Assembly: GCF_013522705.1 (NCBI RefSeq)
Contig: NZ_JAAMRE010000006.1
Span: forward strand, 1 to 64,000
DNA: 64,000 bases
Reading direction: 5' to 3'
From: Pseudomonas lurida
Lineage (GTDB): Bacteria; Pseudomonadota; Gammaproteobacteria; Pseudomonadales; Pseudomonadaceae
Part shown: positions 9,667-18,688 of the stretch, one piece after another
Layout of the letters: each line of letters starts with the position of its first letter
How positions within the stretch are numbered: position 1 is the stretch's first letter
Program-made: the position numbers and the translations under genes
The notes under the pieces: model-generated
Database searches by the model: none
What the model saw: only the letters and a program-made list of their open reading frames with translations
Told to the model about the DNA's origin: nothing

Positions 9667-11333
9667 CGGCCCTGGCACCCGCCTCCGAGCGCGCTATCGT
9701 TCTGGCGCCTCTGGGCCGCGACGGCACCTTGGCGCTGATGATGCTCAACGAAGCCGGCTACAGCGGCATCATTGCCAGCAATCTCATGGCGCTGTGCGAG
9801 GCCCTGGAAGAAGGTGCCGGCCTGTTGATCATCGCCGCCGAAGCCTTGCGGGGGGTCGATCTGGAGCCATTGCTGGAGCACTTGCATCGTCAACCGGCGT
9901 GGTCGGACCTGCCCATCGTACTGCTGACTCACCACGGCGGCAGCGAGCAGAACGGTTCGTCGGACCTCAGTGGCTTGCTGGGTAACGTGACCTTCCTCGA
10001 GCGGCCGTTCCATCCGGTAACGTTGATCAGCCTGGTCAGCGCAGCCCTGCGTGGGCGACGCCGCCAGTACGAGGCCCGCGATCGCTTGATCGACCTCAGC
10101 GCCAGCGAACTGCGCCTGCAGCGCACCCTGGAAACGCTTGAGCAACAGGTCGAAGAACGTACCGCGCAGTTGCGCAGCAATGAAGAGGCGTTGCGCCAGT
10201 CCCAGAAGATGGAAGCGGTCGGTCAGTTGACCGGCGGCATCGCCCATGACTTCAACAACATGCTCACCGGTATTATCGGCAGCCTGGAATTGCTGCGCCG
10301 GCGCGTGGCCCGCGGCAAGCTCGACGACCTTGACAGCCTGATCGACCTGGGCGTGACTTCCGCCAACCGGGCGGCGGGGCTGACCCACCGGCTCCTGGCG
10401 TTTTCCCGCCGCCAGTCCCTGGATTCCAAACCGGTGCAGATCAATCGACTGGTCACCTCCATGGGCGAGTTGCTGCAACGCAGCATTAACGAAAGCATCA
10501 GCCTGAACATGCGCTTGAGCGAGCAACTGTGGACCGCCGAAGCCGACCCCAACCAGCTGGAGAGCGCCCTGCTCAACCTGGTGATCAATGCGCGGGATGC
10601 CATGCCCAATGGCGGCCGACTGACGGTGGAAACCAGCAACCGCCACCTCGACAGCGTGTTCACCGCCGCCTACGGCTCACTCACGCCCGGCGACTACGTG
10701 GAATTGAGCGTCAGCGACACCGGGTGCGGCATCCCCGAAAGTGTCATGGGCCGGGTGTTCGATCCGTTCTTCACCACCAAGCCGATTGGCCAAGGCACCG
10801 GGCTCGGGCTGTCGATGATCTACGGCTTTGCCCGCCAATCCCGGGGTCACGTGATCATTCACAGCGAAGTCGACAAAGGCACCACAGTCAGCCTGTTCCT
10901 GCCACGCTTCGTCGGCGAAGTGGTCGCCGATGAAGCGAGCAATCCGACGCTGCTGCCGTTCGCCAACGAAGGCGAAACGGTACTGATCGTCGAGGACGAC
11001 GCCGCAGTGCGCGTGCTGGTCAGTGCGGTACTCAAGGAACTGGGCTATGCCTACGTCGAGGCCGGCGATGCCAACACCGCCGTGCCGATCATCGAGTCGG
11101 ACCAGCGTATCGACCTGCTGATCAGCGACGTTGGCCTGCCCGGCATGAACGGCCGGCAACTGGCCGAAATCGGCCGGCAGATCAGGCCAGACCTCAAGGT
11201 GCTGTTCATTACCGGTTATGCCGAGCATGCGGCGGTGCGCGGCGGGTTCCTGGAGCCTGGGATGCAACTGATCGCCAAGCCCTTCACGTTTGATCTGTTG
11301 ACGGCCAAGGTGCGGGAGATGATCCGGGCGTAA
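9663..11333 (+). CDS. Hybrid histidine kinase with degenerate N-terminal receiver, coupled to KaiC-like ATPase
   Basis: This cytoplasmic kinase has 556 residues and no membrane segment. The N-terminal 130 residues resemble a receiver domain, but the phospho-acceptor position reads LLIIAAEAL, without Asp. A coiled coil (about 145-185) leads to the H-box GGIAHDFNNM with His195, then a HATPase_c domain (about 300-415). The C-terminal receiver holds Asp489 in ISDVGLPGMNG. It begins with GTG overlapping the TGA of the KaiC-like gene (GTGA). This suggests the KaiC-like protein is its regulator or target. Confidence 0.87.
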   Translation: MTALAPASERAIVLAPLGRDGTLALMMLNEAGYSGIIASNLMALCEALEEGAGLLIIAAEALRGVDLEPLLEHLHRQPAWSDLPIVLLTHHGGSEQNGSSDLSGLLGNVTFLERPFHPVTLISLVSAALRGRRRQYEARDRLIDLSASELRLQRTLETLEQQVEERTAQLRSNEEALRQSQKMEAVGQLTGGIAHDFNNMLTGIIGSLELLRRRVARGKLDDLDSLIDLGVTSANRAAGLTHRLLAFSRRQSLDSKPVQINRLVTSMGELLQRSINESISLNMRLSEQLWTAEADPNQLESALLNLVINARDAMPNGGRLTVETSNRHLDSVFTAAYGSLTPGDYVELSVSDTGCGIPESVMGRVFDPFFTTKPIGQGTGLGLSMIYGFARQSRGHVIIHSEVDKGTTVSLFLPRFVGEVVADEASNPTLLPFANEGETVLIVEDDAAVRVLVSAVLKELGYAYVEAGDANTAVPIIESDQRIDLLISDVGLPGMNGRQLAEIGRQIRPDLKVLFITGYAEHAAVRGGFLEPGMQLIAKPFTFDLLTAKVREMIRA

Positions 11334-11466
11334 TCGACGCAGCGTCAACATGCCGCAACATTCGACCCGTGGCATCGTGGAACGGTCCTACAAGTAACGG
11401 TTACTCAGCAATAGGTCCGCGCGCTCTGCGCTGAGTTATTTCTGAACGCCAGCGAGTTACTTGCCT

Positions 11467-14400
11467 ATGATGATCTCTTCCCTTCGAACGTTACTCACCC
11501 AGCCCGTCGAGGCTCAAGCCCCAACGCAGCTCGCTGTACGCGAGCCACCGGTCGGGCGCGCGGCCCAGGTGAACCTTGGGCAACCGCCCCAAGGGGTGCA
11601 GGGTGTGTCCGGCGACAACGAAATGGCCTTTCGTTATGCCAAAACGCTGCTCCAGATCGCCGGCGACCCGGAGAAGGACAATGCGATCATGGTCGAAGCA
11701 ATGCCCATGCACTCGACGTTCGGACAATGGTGGAAGCAATTGGGAAGCGCGATGCAGTCCCCCGAGGTGCTCGATTGGATAAGACGCGTGGGCGCAGACC
11801 CTGACAGCATCAGAATCAAGCCGGATACCGGTCAGGTGTTCTACAATCCGAAAAATCGCGGGTCTAATCCGCCACGGCTCGTAGTCGGTCCGGAAAACAA
11901 GGATTGGGCAACGGTCAGCGGGCCGTTGATGATGGCAGGACGGGCCATTTCCAACTTCTACGTCTTCAAGCCGCCGCTGACCGAGCGCAGCGACAGCGCG
12001 CCGTGGAAGCTGGTACGCGCCTTCTACTTCCAACCGCCTGCCAACGACCCGACGCAAGCGCAAGAGCAAGCCGTGCGTCTGGAGCGTGATCTGACCTTCA
12101 TGAGTGTGGATTGGGACCGCGACCCGGCTTTCTATGCCGCACGCAGCGACGAAGCGCTCAATGAACAGAAACGGGTACGGGGCGACAACAGCAACCTGTA
12201 CTTCCTGCTGGGCGAGTTGCGCCACCTCGGCAGGGGCCTGGACTCGGGCAGTGTCTTGAGTGACGAAATTGTTGATTATCTGCAGCGCACCCGACTTGAC
12301 ATCCATCCCGACTCTTCCTGGGCGCAGGCATTCGCCACGCAGGCTGGCGCGAAGGTCAGCCTCAACGATTACATCCTGCAAAATGGCTGGGACCTTCCCA
12401 CCAACGCCGAGCAAGTGCAAAACCTCTTGGACGCGCTGCCCAAGACGCTGGAGAAAGGCCCGGCGCTTGGTGACTACAGCGGCGCGTTGTCCTGGCCCAT
12501 GCCTCTTGACGAGCAGAGCCAACTGACACTGCGCAGTATGCTGCGGCACGCTACCGTGGGTGATCTGGATGTAAGCCCCTACAAGAACGTTCTTGAGTAC
12601 TTGCTGCACGGCGCTTCATTGGAACCCTCGCAACTGGCCAATCCCCGCCGAGTTCTCGACAGACTGATTCAATCGCCCAAGGGACAGGCGCTTGGCCTGG
12701 CTATCCAAGCCAGGTTCGAGGCCAACTCGATCAAAGGCAGCGTTAATGACTGGCTATTGGCGGCCTTAAGTCAGGATACGGACGCCCCCGCGCCTAACGC
12801 GCCATCAACCCGAACCCAGGTGGCCGGCTTCAACCTGGCCGGCGATCACCACTGGGGCAGGCCCGCTTCGCAGGTCGTCACGCGTCTGGCCGAACACCTG
12901 GAAACCACCGGTCGCTCGTCCTCGCCCGAGAAGGCGCGCTTACAGGCGCATCTGTTGCTGTCATCAAGGGCCCCGGAGTTTCTGGTCAAGGGGCTCCCCG
13001 AGCAACTGCTCTACGGCTCACATGGCTGGGTCAGTTTCGCCACCGCCGTGGCGCGTATCGAATCTGCAACGCCCGGTGCAACAGCAGACATGTCCTACTC
13101 CCAGGTGATGACTTGGGCGAGCACGGCGCCTGTCACGCAAACGCAACGCAAGGTCGAATGGGAGGCGCAGAACACTGCGCTCAAGGACTGGGGCGTGGCC
13201 AATGGCGTGATCGAATCGAACCCGCACGATGTGTATAACGATGGGCAGATGCAACGGGTGCGCAGCGCCTTCAATGAGCAGATCCGAGCATTGAAGCAGG
13301 CGTCCGAGGCCCGTAGCAGCGATGTGCCTGATTTGCACAAACGAACGGATGACTATTTGAGAGCGACATTAGGCCCGGATGTCGACCTGGAAGCGAAGGT
13401 CATCCAGCTCTCCCCGGCACATGTGGATTTTCCGGGACCATACTCAATCAAGGACCTCTATCTGAAGGAGCGGTTGTTCTCGTTGCCCGGAAAATCTTCC
13501 GGGCTCGATAACTTCAAGGCTGGTCGTTTCTATCCGTTCATTTCGGCTCAGCAGACAATTACTCAAACGTCGGGCTCCGACTACCGCTGGGTCTCGCTCA
13601 GCGACAAGCTGGATATTGCTGACGTGGCCAGTAAGTTGAAGGAGGGGCCTGACCTCATCGGCGCGTTCAGGCAGGACATTTCAACTTATGCGAAGGGAAT
13701 GGAAAAAAGCGTCGAAGTCGGTATCAACTTCAACCTCTCGCAATTGCCGCTCGAGGAACAAAAAGACTTTCAATATGGCGCGCTGAGCGTATTCCGGGAG
13801 GTCGGCGTCAGGCAGGACAACTTCGGCGGGGCTACCCGGCGAGTAGGTAACGGCGCTTCGAACGAACCCGAACCCACGGAGTTGATCTTCCGTACTACAC
13901 GCAATGCGCACACTCGGCACTACCAGATCAACGTAGATGGGACAATCAAACAGCGCCCCGACTTGGGATTGTTCGAGCCTGGACGGCAACCCCCGGTCCA
14001 CACGCACTTTCATTACGACATGGTGCCGGTAAAGCTATCGGCCGATGGCTTCGACAGCGCTCCAGGCCTGACCGAGGAAACCCCGCCTGACGAGCGAACG
14101 CCACAGAGTTTTAACAGTAACCGAACCAAGGCGATTGCGCGCACGGTCACGCAGGAACTGGGGCTGGTCAATAAAATCCAGCAACAAGGCCAGGTGCTGA
14201 CCACCTTTGACCAGGAAGTGCCTACCTACAAACAAATCCAGGAAGCTGTACTTAACCTGATCCCCTTTTATTCGGCGATCGTCAGTTTTTCAAAAGGTGA
14301 CATCGGCGGCGGAATCACGGACCTGGCCTTTGATGCGTTGGGCTTTTTGACGGCCGGCACCGGCGTTGTAGGCAAGGGCGCAAAAGTGCTGCGTAGTGCG

Positions 14401-15309
14401 GCCAGTGGGTTGAGCAAAGCGTCCAGACTCACCGGAATTATCGGCCGCGCCGCTATCGGGGCGATCAACCCGCTGGACGGCGTGGCGGATCTGGCCCGAG
14501 GAGCAGTCAAATCGGTGCGACGTGGATACGAAGCCACACGCACAGGCTTCAAGCAACTGCGCGCGGCCCTGACCAAAGTTGACGCCGTGGCCCTCACAAA
14601 GACGCCGGGGATCGCCCAGGGTGGGATCAAATCGTCCAACGCAATCGACGAGCTGGCGCTATTTGCCCGGCTGGATGAAAAGATGGGCAACTGGCATGCC
14701 TTTAACCCAGCGACGCGGCAGCCCTTCGGCCCGGCGCTCAAGGGTTTCGAACCCAAAGTGCTTTCCAGTGCAGAGCTGAGTGACAATCTGGTCGCGTTGT
14801 TCAAAAAGTTGGATAAAGAGCCTCAGTTGGATATCTGTTACGCCACCGCCTTGCGCACTGCTCAAGCCGACAAAAAAATCACCGACACCGCATTCAACAA
14901 GATCATCCCCGAAGTCCTCAATGGCGGATCGGAGCGCTATAACCAGGTCATGAAAATTGGCCCCGGCACGCGCAAAACTAGTTTCAATGCCGCCCATATC
15001 AACGAATCAGGCGTCATGACCTTTGTGAGTCGAGGCGGCTACAACAAAGATAAAATTGTTCATGCCGTCTACCTTCAGAAAGCCCCGGACGGCCAACTGC
15101 ACCTCTATCAGTCAAACTCACATGCACTGGATCACGCCCTTGGTGGTACAAAACAGGTGCCCAACACCGCAGGTAAAGCCAACGTCTACCCACTTGGCGC
15201 GGAGCAACAGGCGGGCATTCAAGAGTTCATGGACACGGGCGCGGGCTTTGACATAGTGTTCACACCCTCCAGCACCCTGGAATCCAGCATCAGGGGCGTG
15301 CTTGCCTGA
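11467..15309 (+). CDS. Large putative toxin/effector with candidate C-terminal papain-like cysteine hydrolase domain
   Basis: This 1,280-residue protein has no signal peptide. I do not recognise residues 1-900. Residues about 927-1010 form hydrophobic, Gly/Ala-rich helices (LNLIPFYSAIVSF, then ALGFLTAGTGVVG), as in membrane-inserting segments of dermonecrotic-toxin-like proteins. The final 170 residues look like a separate domain: Cys1124 in DICYATALRT, His1199 opening a strand (IVHAVYLQK), and Asn1217 or Asp1222 18-23 residues later. That order fits a papain or transglutaminase-like Cys-His-Asn/Asp fold, as in YopT or the C3 domain of Pasteurella multocida toxin. Both comparisons are by eye. 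No immunity or secretion gene is adjacent. TTG at 11461 is an alternative start. Confidence 0.6.
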   Translation: MMISSLRTLLTQPVEAQAPTQLAVREPPVGRAAQVNLGQPPQGVQGVSGDNEMAFRYAKTLLQIAGDPEKDNAIMVEAMPMHSTFGQWWKQLGSAMQSPEVLDWIRRVGADPDSIRIKPDTGQVFYNPKNRGSNPPRLVVGPENKDWATVSGPLMMAGRAISNFYVFKPPLTERSDSAPWKLVRAFYFQPPANDPTQAQEQAVRLERDLTFMSVDWDRDPAFYAARSDEALNEQKRVRGDNSNLYFLLGELRHLGRGLDSGSVLSDEIVDYLQRTRLDIHPDSSWAQAFATQAGAKVSLNDYILQNGWDLPTNAEQVQNLLDALPKTLEKGPALGDYSGALSWPMPLDEQSQLTLRSMLRHATVGDLDVSPYKNVLEYLLHGASLEPSQLANPRRVLDRLIQSPKGQALGLAIQARFEANSIKGSVNDWLLAALSQDTDAPAPNAPSTRTQVAGFNLAGDHHWGRPASQVVTRLAEHLETTGRSSSPEKARLQAHLLLSSRAPEFLVKGLPEQLLYGSHGWVSFATAVARIESATPGATADMSYSQVMTWASTAPVTQTQRKVEWEAQNTALKDWGVANGVIESNPHDVYNDGQMQRVRSAFNEQIRALKQASEARSSDVPDLHKRTDDYLRATLGPDVDLEAKVIQLSPAHVDFPGPYSIKDLYLKERLFSLPGKSSGLDNFKAGRFYPFISAQQTITQTSGSDYRWVSLSDKLDIADVASKLKEGPDLIGAFRQDISTYAKGMEKSVEVGINFNLSQLPLEEQKDFQYGALSVFREVGVRQDNFGGATRRVGNGASNEPEPTELIFRTTRNAHTRHYQINVDGTIKQRPDLGLFEPGRQPPVHTHFHYDMVPVKLSADGFDSAPGLTEETPPDERTPQSFNSNRTKAIARTVTQELGLVNKIQQQGQVLTTFDQEVPTYKQIQEAVLNLIPFYSAIVSFSKGDIGGGITDLAFDALGFLTAGTGVVGKGAKVLRSAASGLSKASRLTGIIGRAAIGAINPLDGVADLARGAVKSVRRGYEATRTGFKQLRAALTKVDAVALTKTPGIAQGGIKSSNAIDELALFARLDEKMGNWHAFNPATRQPFGPALKGFEPKVLSSAELSDNLVALFKKLDKEPQLDICYATALRTAQADKKITDTAFNKIIPEVLNGGSERYNQVMKIGPGTRKTSFNAAHINESGVMTFVSRGGYNKDKIVHAVYLQKAPDGQLHLYQSNSHALDHALGGTKQVPNTAGKANVYPLGAEQQAGIQEFMDTGAGFDIVFTPSSTLESSIRGVLA

Positions 15310-15617
15310 GCATAGGTATACCTATCTTCAGTGATACCTAACCTGGGGAAATGAGAGTTTTGTGGTGGTGAACCGGCTTGCTCACCACAAAAAACTGTCA
15401 GGCGCGCAACGTTTTTGCAGCGCCCGGGAGCCCTTGAAATTTGCGATGGCGTGCTTGTAGCACAGTACGCTGCCATGCGGCGTGTAGAGGTCTCGTTGCA
15501 GGATAGTGGCCAGCAACCGCGCCGAATTTCAGCAGAAGAAATCCGTCGGCCGATTTTCAATCGTCTTGAATTTACTGAACCGTTGGCATTAGCGGCGCCT
15601 GACAAGCGCCGCGCCAC
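15310..15617. other. Gene-free stretch with one inverted repeat
   Basis: I find no credible gene here; the reading frames crossing it lack a start with a ribosome site and look random. The only structure seen is a perfect inverted repeat, TTTTGTGGTG at 15358-15367 and CACCACAAAA at 15383-15392, with a 15-base loop containing CGGCTTGC. The loop resembles the heart of Pseudomonas REP elements. No T-run follows on either strand, so it is not a typical terminator. Confidence 0.5.
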
Positions 15618-15995
15618 TCACGCCAGCAGGCGCTGGATATGTTCCTGCAGCGTATCCAGATCGAACGGCTTGGCCAGCACCGGCGCATTGCGCGTGATCG
15701 GGCTGTTGCAGTCGTGGATTTCCTGGGGGTAGCCGCTGATGAAGATGACTTTCAACTCCGGCCGCAGCTTTAACGCCGGCTCGGCGATCTGCACACCGGA
15801 AATGCCACCCGGCAGGCGGTAATCGGTGACCATCAGGTCCAAGTGCGGTTTGGTGGCCAGGATTTCGAAGGCCTGTTCACCATTGATCGCCTTCAAGACC
15901 CGGTAACCCAGGCCCGCCAGGTACTCACCCAACACAAACATAATGGATTCGTCGTCTTCGACGATCAGTACGACATCTTGTGCATCTTCACTCAT
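15618..15995 (-). CDS. Single-domain response regulator (CheY-like)
   Basis: This is a 125-residue stand-alone receiver domain. The acidic pair in IVEDDES, the phospho-acceptor Asp in MVTDYRLPGG, the serine in IFISGY and the lysine in LAKPFDL are in order. No output domain follows. The frame opens at 16025, but the ATG at 15995 (MSEDAQD) gives the normal domain boundary. It lies 79 bases after the end of the receiver-kinase gene on the same strand, so it probably receives phosphate from one of the kinases in this block. Confidence 0.88.
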   Translation of the reverse strand: MSEDAQDVVLIVEDDESIMFVLGEYLAGLGYRVLKAINGEQAFEILATKPHLDLMVTDYRLPGGISGVQIAEPALKLRPELKVIFISGYPQEIHDCNSPITRNAPVLAKPFDLDTLQEHIQRLLA

Positions 15996-16074
15996 GGGAA
16001 GCCTTTGTCCGGTCAATTGCTGCAACTACGACCATAGGGTCACGCAGAAGGTTGCGTCGAGGTGACGATTGATT

Positions 16075-17268
16075 TCACGCCGTGGGTTCAAGGGGCAGGC
16101 ACACCCGAAACAGGGCGCCCTCGCCTATCCGGCTCTCGACTTCGATGGTGCCGCCATGGGCCGCGACGATCTGCTCTGAGATGAACAATCCAAGGCCCAG
16201 CCCCGCCGCTACCTGGCTGGCGGAGACGCGCTCGAATTGCTGGAAGATGCGCTTCTGGTTTTCCTCGCTGATGCCGATCCCTCGGTCGCGCACTTCGACC
16301 CGCGCTTCGCCGTGTTCGCGATACACCCGCACATCCACCGGGCTCTTGGCCCCGTAGCGCAGCGCATTGGTGAGCAGATTAGTGATCACCTGCTCGATAC
16401 GGAACTCATCCCAGTTGCCCACCACCGGCCCTTCGGCCGACAGCTGCATGGACGATTCGGCGGCGGCCACTTGCGGCGCGAAGTTTTCCACCAGGTTGCT
16501 GACCAGTTGCGCCAGGTCGAAACGCGCTGGACGGATCGACAACTTGCCGGTGCGAATGCGCGATACATCGAGCATGTCTTCGATCAAACGGATCAGGCTG
16601 CGGATCTGACGCTCATCGCGGTCGACCATGGCGTGCATCTTGTCCAGGGTGAATGCGGCAGCGTTGTCCCGCGCCAGGTGCATCTTGCGCAGCTGAGTCT
16701 CCAGGATCAGCCCGTTGAGCGGGGTGCGCACCTCATGGGCGACGATCGACATAAAGTCATCGCGCATGCGCACCGCCTGCTCCAGCTCGGCCTGGGTGGC
16801 CTGCAGGCGGTTGAGCAACAGCTCCTGCTCGCGGCGGCTGCGCTCCAGCTCTTCAACCTGCAGTTTCATCGCCTTGCTCTGGCGATACAGGTCGACAAAC
16901 ACGTTGACCTTGCTCTTGACCGCATGGATATCCAGCGGCTTGTGCAAAAAGTCCACGGCGCCGCTTTCATAGCCCTTGAACGCATAGTTCAGTTCGCGCC
17001 CGGCGGCACTCACAAATACGATGGGAATGTTCTTGGTCTTCTCGGTGCCGCGCATCAGCTCGGCCAATTCAAAACCATTCATGCCGGGCATCTGTACATC
17101 GAGAATCGCCATGGCGAACTCATGCTCGAGCAACAGGGACAACGCTTCGTCGGCGCTCAATGCCTTGAAGACCTGGCGATCCTCGCGTTTGATCAACGCT
17201 TCGAGGGCGAGCAGGTTTTCCGGCAGATCGTCGACGATCAGCAGCTTGGCCTGGACGGTACTTAACAT
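16075..17268 (-). CDS. Receiver-histidine kinase (hybrid sensor with N-terminal REC)
   Basis: This is a 397-residue cytoplasmic protein. The N-terminal receiver (about 5-125) has its acceptor in ILDVQMPGMNG. A coiled coil (about 130-165) connects to HisKA with SIVAHEVRTPLNG, followed by a HATPase_c domain with the RDRGIGI box and GLGLGLFI motif. The C-terminal end is PLEPTA. It has no sensor domain, so input likely arrives through its receiver. Its start overlaps the end of the CheB gene by seven bases, which places it in one operon with the large hybrid kinase, CheR and CheB upstream. Confidence 0.88.
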   Translation of the reverse strand: MLSTVQAKLLIVDDLPENLLALEALIKREDRQVFKALSADEALSLLLEHEFAMAILDVQMPGMNGFELAELMRGTEKTKNIPIVFVSAAGRELNYAFKGYESGAVDFLHKPLDIHAVKSKVNVFVDLYRQSKAMKLQVEELERSRREQELLLNRLQATQAELEQAVRMRDDFMSIVAHEVRTPLNGLILETQLRKMHLARDNAAAFTLDKMHAMVDRDERQIRSLIRLIEDMLDVSRIRTGKLSIRPARFDLAQLVSNLVENFAPQVAAAESSMQLSAEGPVVGNWDEFRIEQVITNLLTNALRYGAKSPVDVRVYREHGEARVEVRDRGIGISEENQKRIFQQFERVSASQVAAGLGLGLFISEQIVAAHGGTIEVESRIGEGALFRVCLPLEPTA

Positions 17269-17861
17269 GGGGTAGATTCCAGCAAAACCAGCAATGAGCC
17301 AATCCGGCCCAGAGTCAGAATATGGTCAGGTGTCTGCAACGCCAGGGCTGCACGGGGCATGACGTCCACGCGTGCTTCCGCAGGGTCCTGTACAACGGTG
17401 ATGCCGTGCTGCTGTTTAACGTAGGCCAGGCCGCGTGCGCCGTCCTGGTTGGCGCCGGTGAGCAGGATCGCCAGCAGGCCGGAGCCATACGCGTCCGCCG
17501 CCGAGGTGAACAGGAAATCGATGGACGGGCGCGAGTGATGCACGCGTTCTTCCTGGCTCAGGGACAGGCTGCGGTCCTGCTCCACCGACAGGTGGTAGCC
17601 GGGACCGGCGAAGTACAACGTGCCGGCCTCGATGGCTTCTTTGTCGCGGGCCTCGCGCACCGGAATACGCAGCCGCCGCGCGAACACTTCCGCCAGTTGG
17701 CTGCGGCGCTCATCCGGCAAGTGCAGCACCGCAATGATGGGCAGCGCGAAGCCTTGGGGCAGCTCGCCGAAAATACTCAGCAACGCCTCCACACCACCGG
17801 CAGACGCGCCGACGACAATGGCTTCAATCCCGCGAATCGGGCTGGCTGCGGCGTCGTTCAT
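17262..17861 (-). CDS. CheB-type protein-glutamate methylesterase domain without receiver
   Basis: This 199-residue protein is only the catalytic domain of CheB. The nucleophile serine is in GASAGGVEAL, the histidine in VLHLPDERRS and the aspartate in LTGANQDGA. Normal CheB has an N-terminal receiver, which is absent. The frame is open to 17969, but the ATG at 17861 overlaps the CheR stop as ATGA, indicating translational coupling. Together with CheR it forms a methylation/demethylation pair, though no chemoreceptor is encoded nearby. The target may be a receptor elsewhere or a protein of this block. Confidence 0.87.
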   Translation of the reverse strand: MNDAAASPIRGIEAIVVGASAGGVEALLSIFGELPQGFALPIIAVLHLPDERRSQLAEVFARRLRIPVREARDKEAIEAGTLYFAGPGYHLSVEQDRSLSLSQEERVHHSRPSIDFLFTSAADAYGSGLLAILLTGANQDGARGLAYVKQQHGITVVQDPAEARVDVMPRAALALQTPDHILTLGRIGSLLVLLESTPC

Positions 17862-18688
17862 GATTTGCGGTAGATCCGTTCCTGCTTGACCAAGGGTTCG
17901 AAGTGTTTGCTGTAGCCAGAAAAATCCAGGGTTTCCTTGCTGCCGAGCACCAGGAAGCCGCGATGGCACAGCGACTCATGAAACAACCCAAACGCCCGGT
18001 CCTGCAACTTTTTATTGAAATAAATCAGTACGTTGCGACAAGAAATTAATTGTGTTTCTGAAAATACGCTGTCGGTGGCCAGGCTGTGGTCGGCGAACGT
18101 CACGTTCTCCCGCAGCGTTTTATCGAAGATCGCGTAATCGTAAGCCGCGGTGTAGTAGTCGGCAAACGAACGTTGCCCTCCGGCCTGTTGATAATTGCTG
18201 GTGTACGCCCGCACGTTCTCCAGAGAGAAAATGCCCTGTTTGGCTTTATCCAGGGACGCCGGGTTGATGTCGGTGGCGTAGATAATCGTACGCTCCAGCA
18301 GGCCCTCTTCACGCAACAGGATAGCCATGGAGTACACCTCCTCCCCCGTGCTGCAACCGGCGATCCAGATCTTGATCGACGGGTAGGTCTTGAGCAGCGG
18401 CACCACTTCCTGGCGGATCGCCAGGAAGTGCGACGGGTCGCGAAACATCTCGCTCACCGGGATCGTCAGGAACTGCAATAACTGCATGAACGCCGCCGGG
18501 TCATGCAGCACCCGCTCCTGCAGCGCGGAAATGGTGGCGCAGTCGAACTGGCGCATGGCATGGGCCACGCGTCGTTTGACCGACGCCCCGGAGTAGTCGC
18601 GAAAGTCATAGCTGTACTTGAGGTAAATCGCCTCGATCAGGAGGCGCAGCTCAATATCGCTGCTTTTTTCCAAAAAACTTCGCTCCAC
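17858..18688 (-). CDS. CheR-type protein-glutamate O-methyltransferase
   Basis: This 276-residue protein has the CheR N-terminal helical domain (about 8-75) followed by the SAM-binding methyltransferase fold. The glycine loop IWIAGCSTGEEVYS and the ATDINPASL acidic loop mark cofactor binding. CFxFCRNV-like residues appear as ISCRNVLIYF. The GTG start at 18688 abuts the stop of the preceding kinase gene but has no obvious ribosome site. A TTG at 18673, with GGAG before it, is an equally plausible start. It would methylate glutamates using S-adenosylmethionine. Confidence 0.87.
   Translation of the reverse strand: MERSFLEKSSDIELRLLIEAIYLKYSYDFRDYSGASVKRRVAHAMRQFDCATISALQERVLHDPAAFMQLLQFLTIPVSEMFRDPSHFLAIRQEVVPLLKTYPSIKIWIAGCSTGEEVYSMAILLREEGLLERTIIYATDINPASLDKAKQGIFSLENVRAYTSNYQQAGGQRSFADYYTAAYDYAIFDKTLRENVTFADHSLATDSVFSETQLISCRNVLIYFNKKLQDRAFGLFHESLCHRGFLVLGSKETLDFSGYSKHFEPLVKQERIYRKS

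Noticed and set aside
11334..11460. HrpL (type III secretion) promoter box before the large putative toxin
   Set aside because: A GGAAC occurs but the matching CCAC element at 15-16 bases is missing, so there is no evidence of type III co-regulation.
15219..15617. 132-residue minus-strand frame across the toxin 3' end and the gene-free stretch
   Set aside because: Ser/Arg-rich composition, no motif and overlap with the toxin make it a chance frame.
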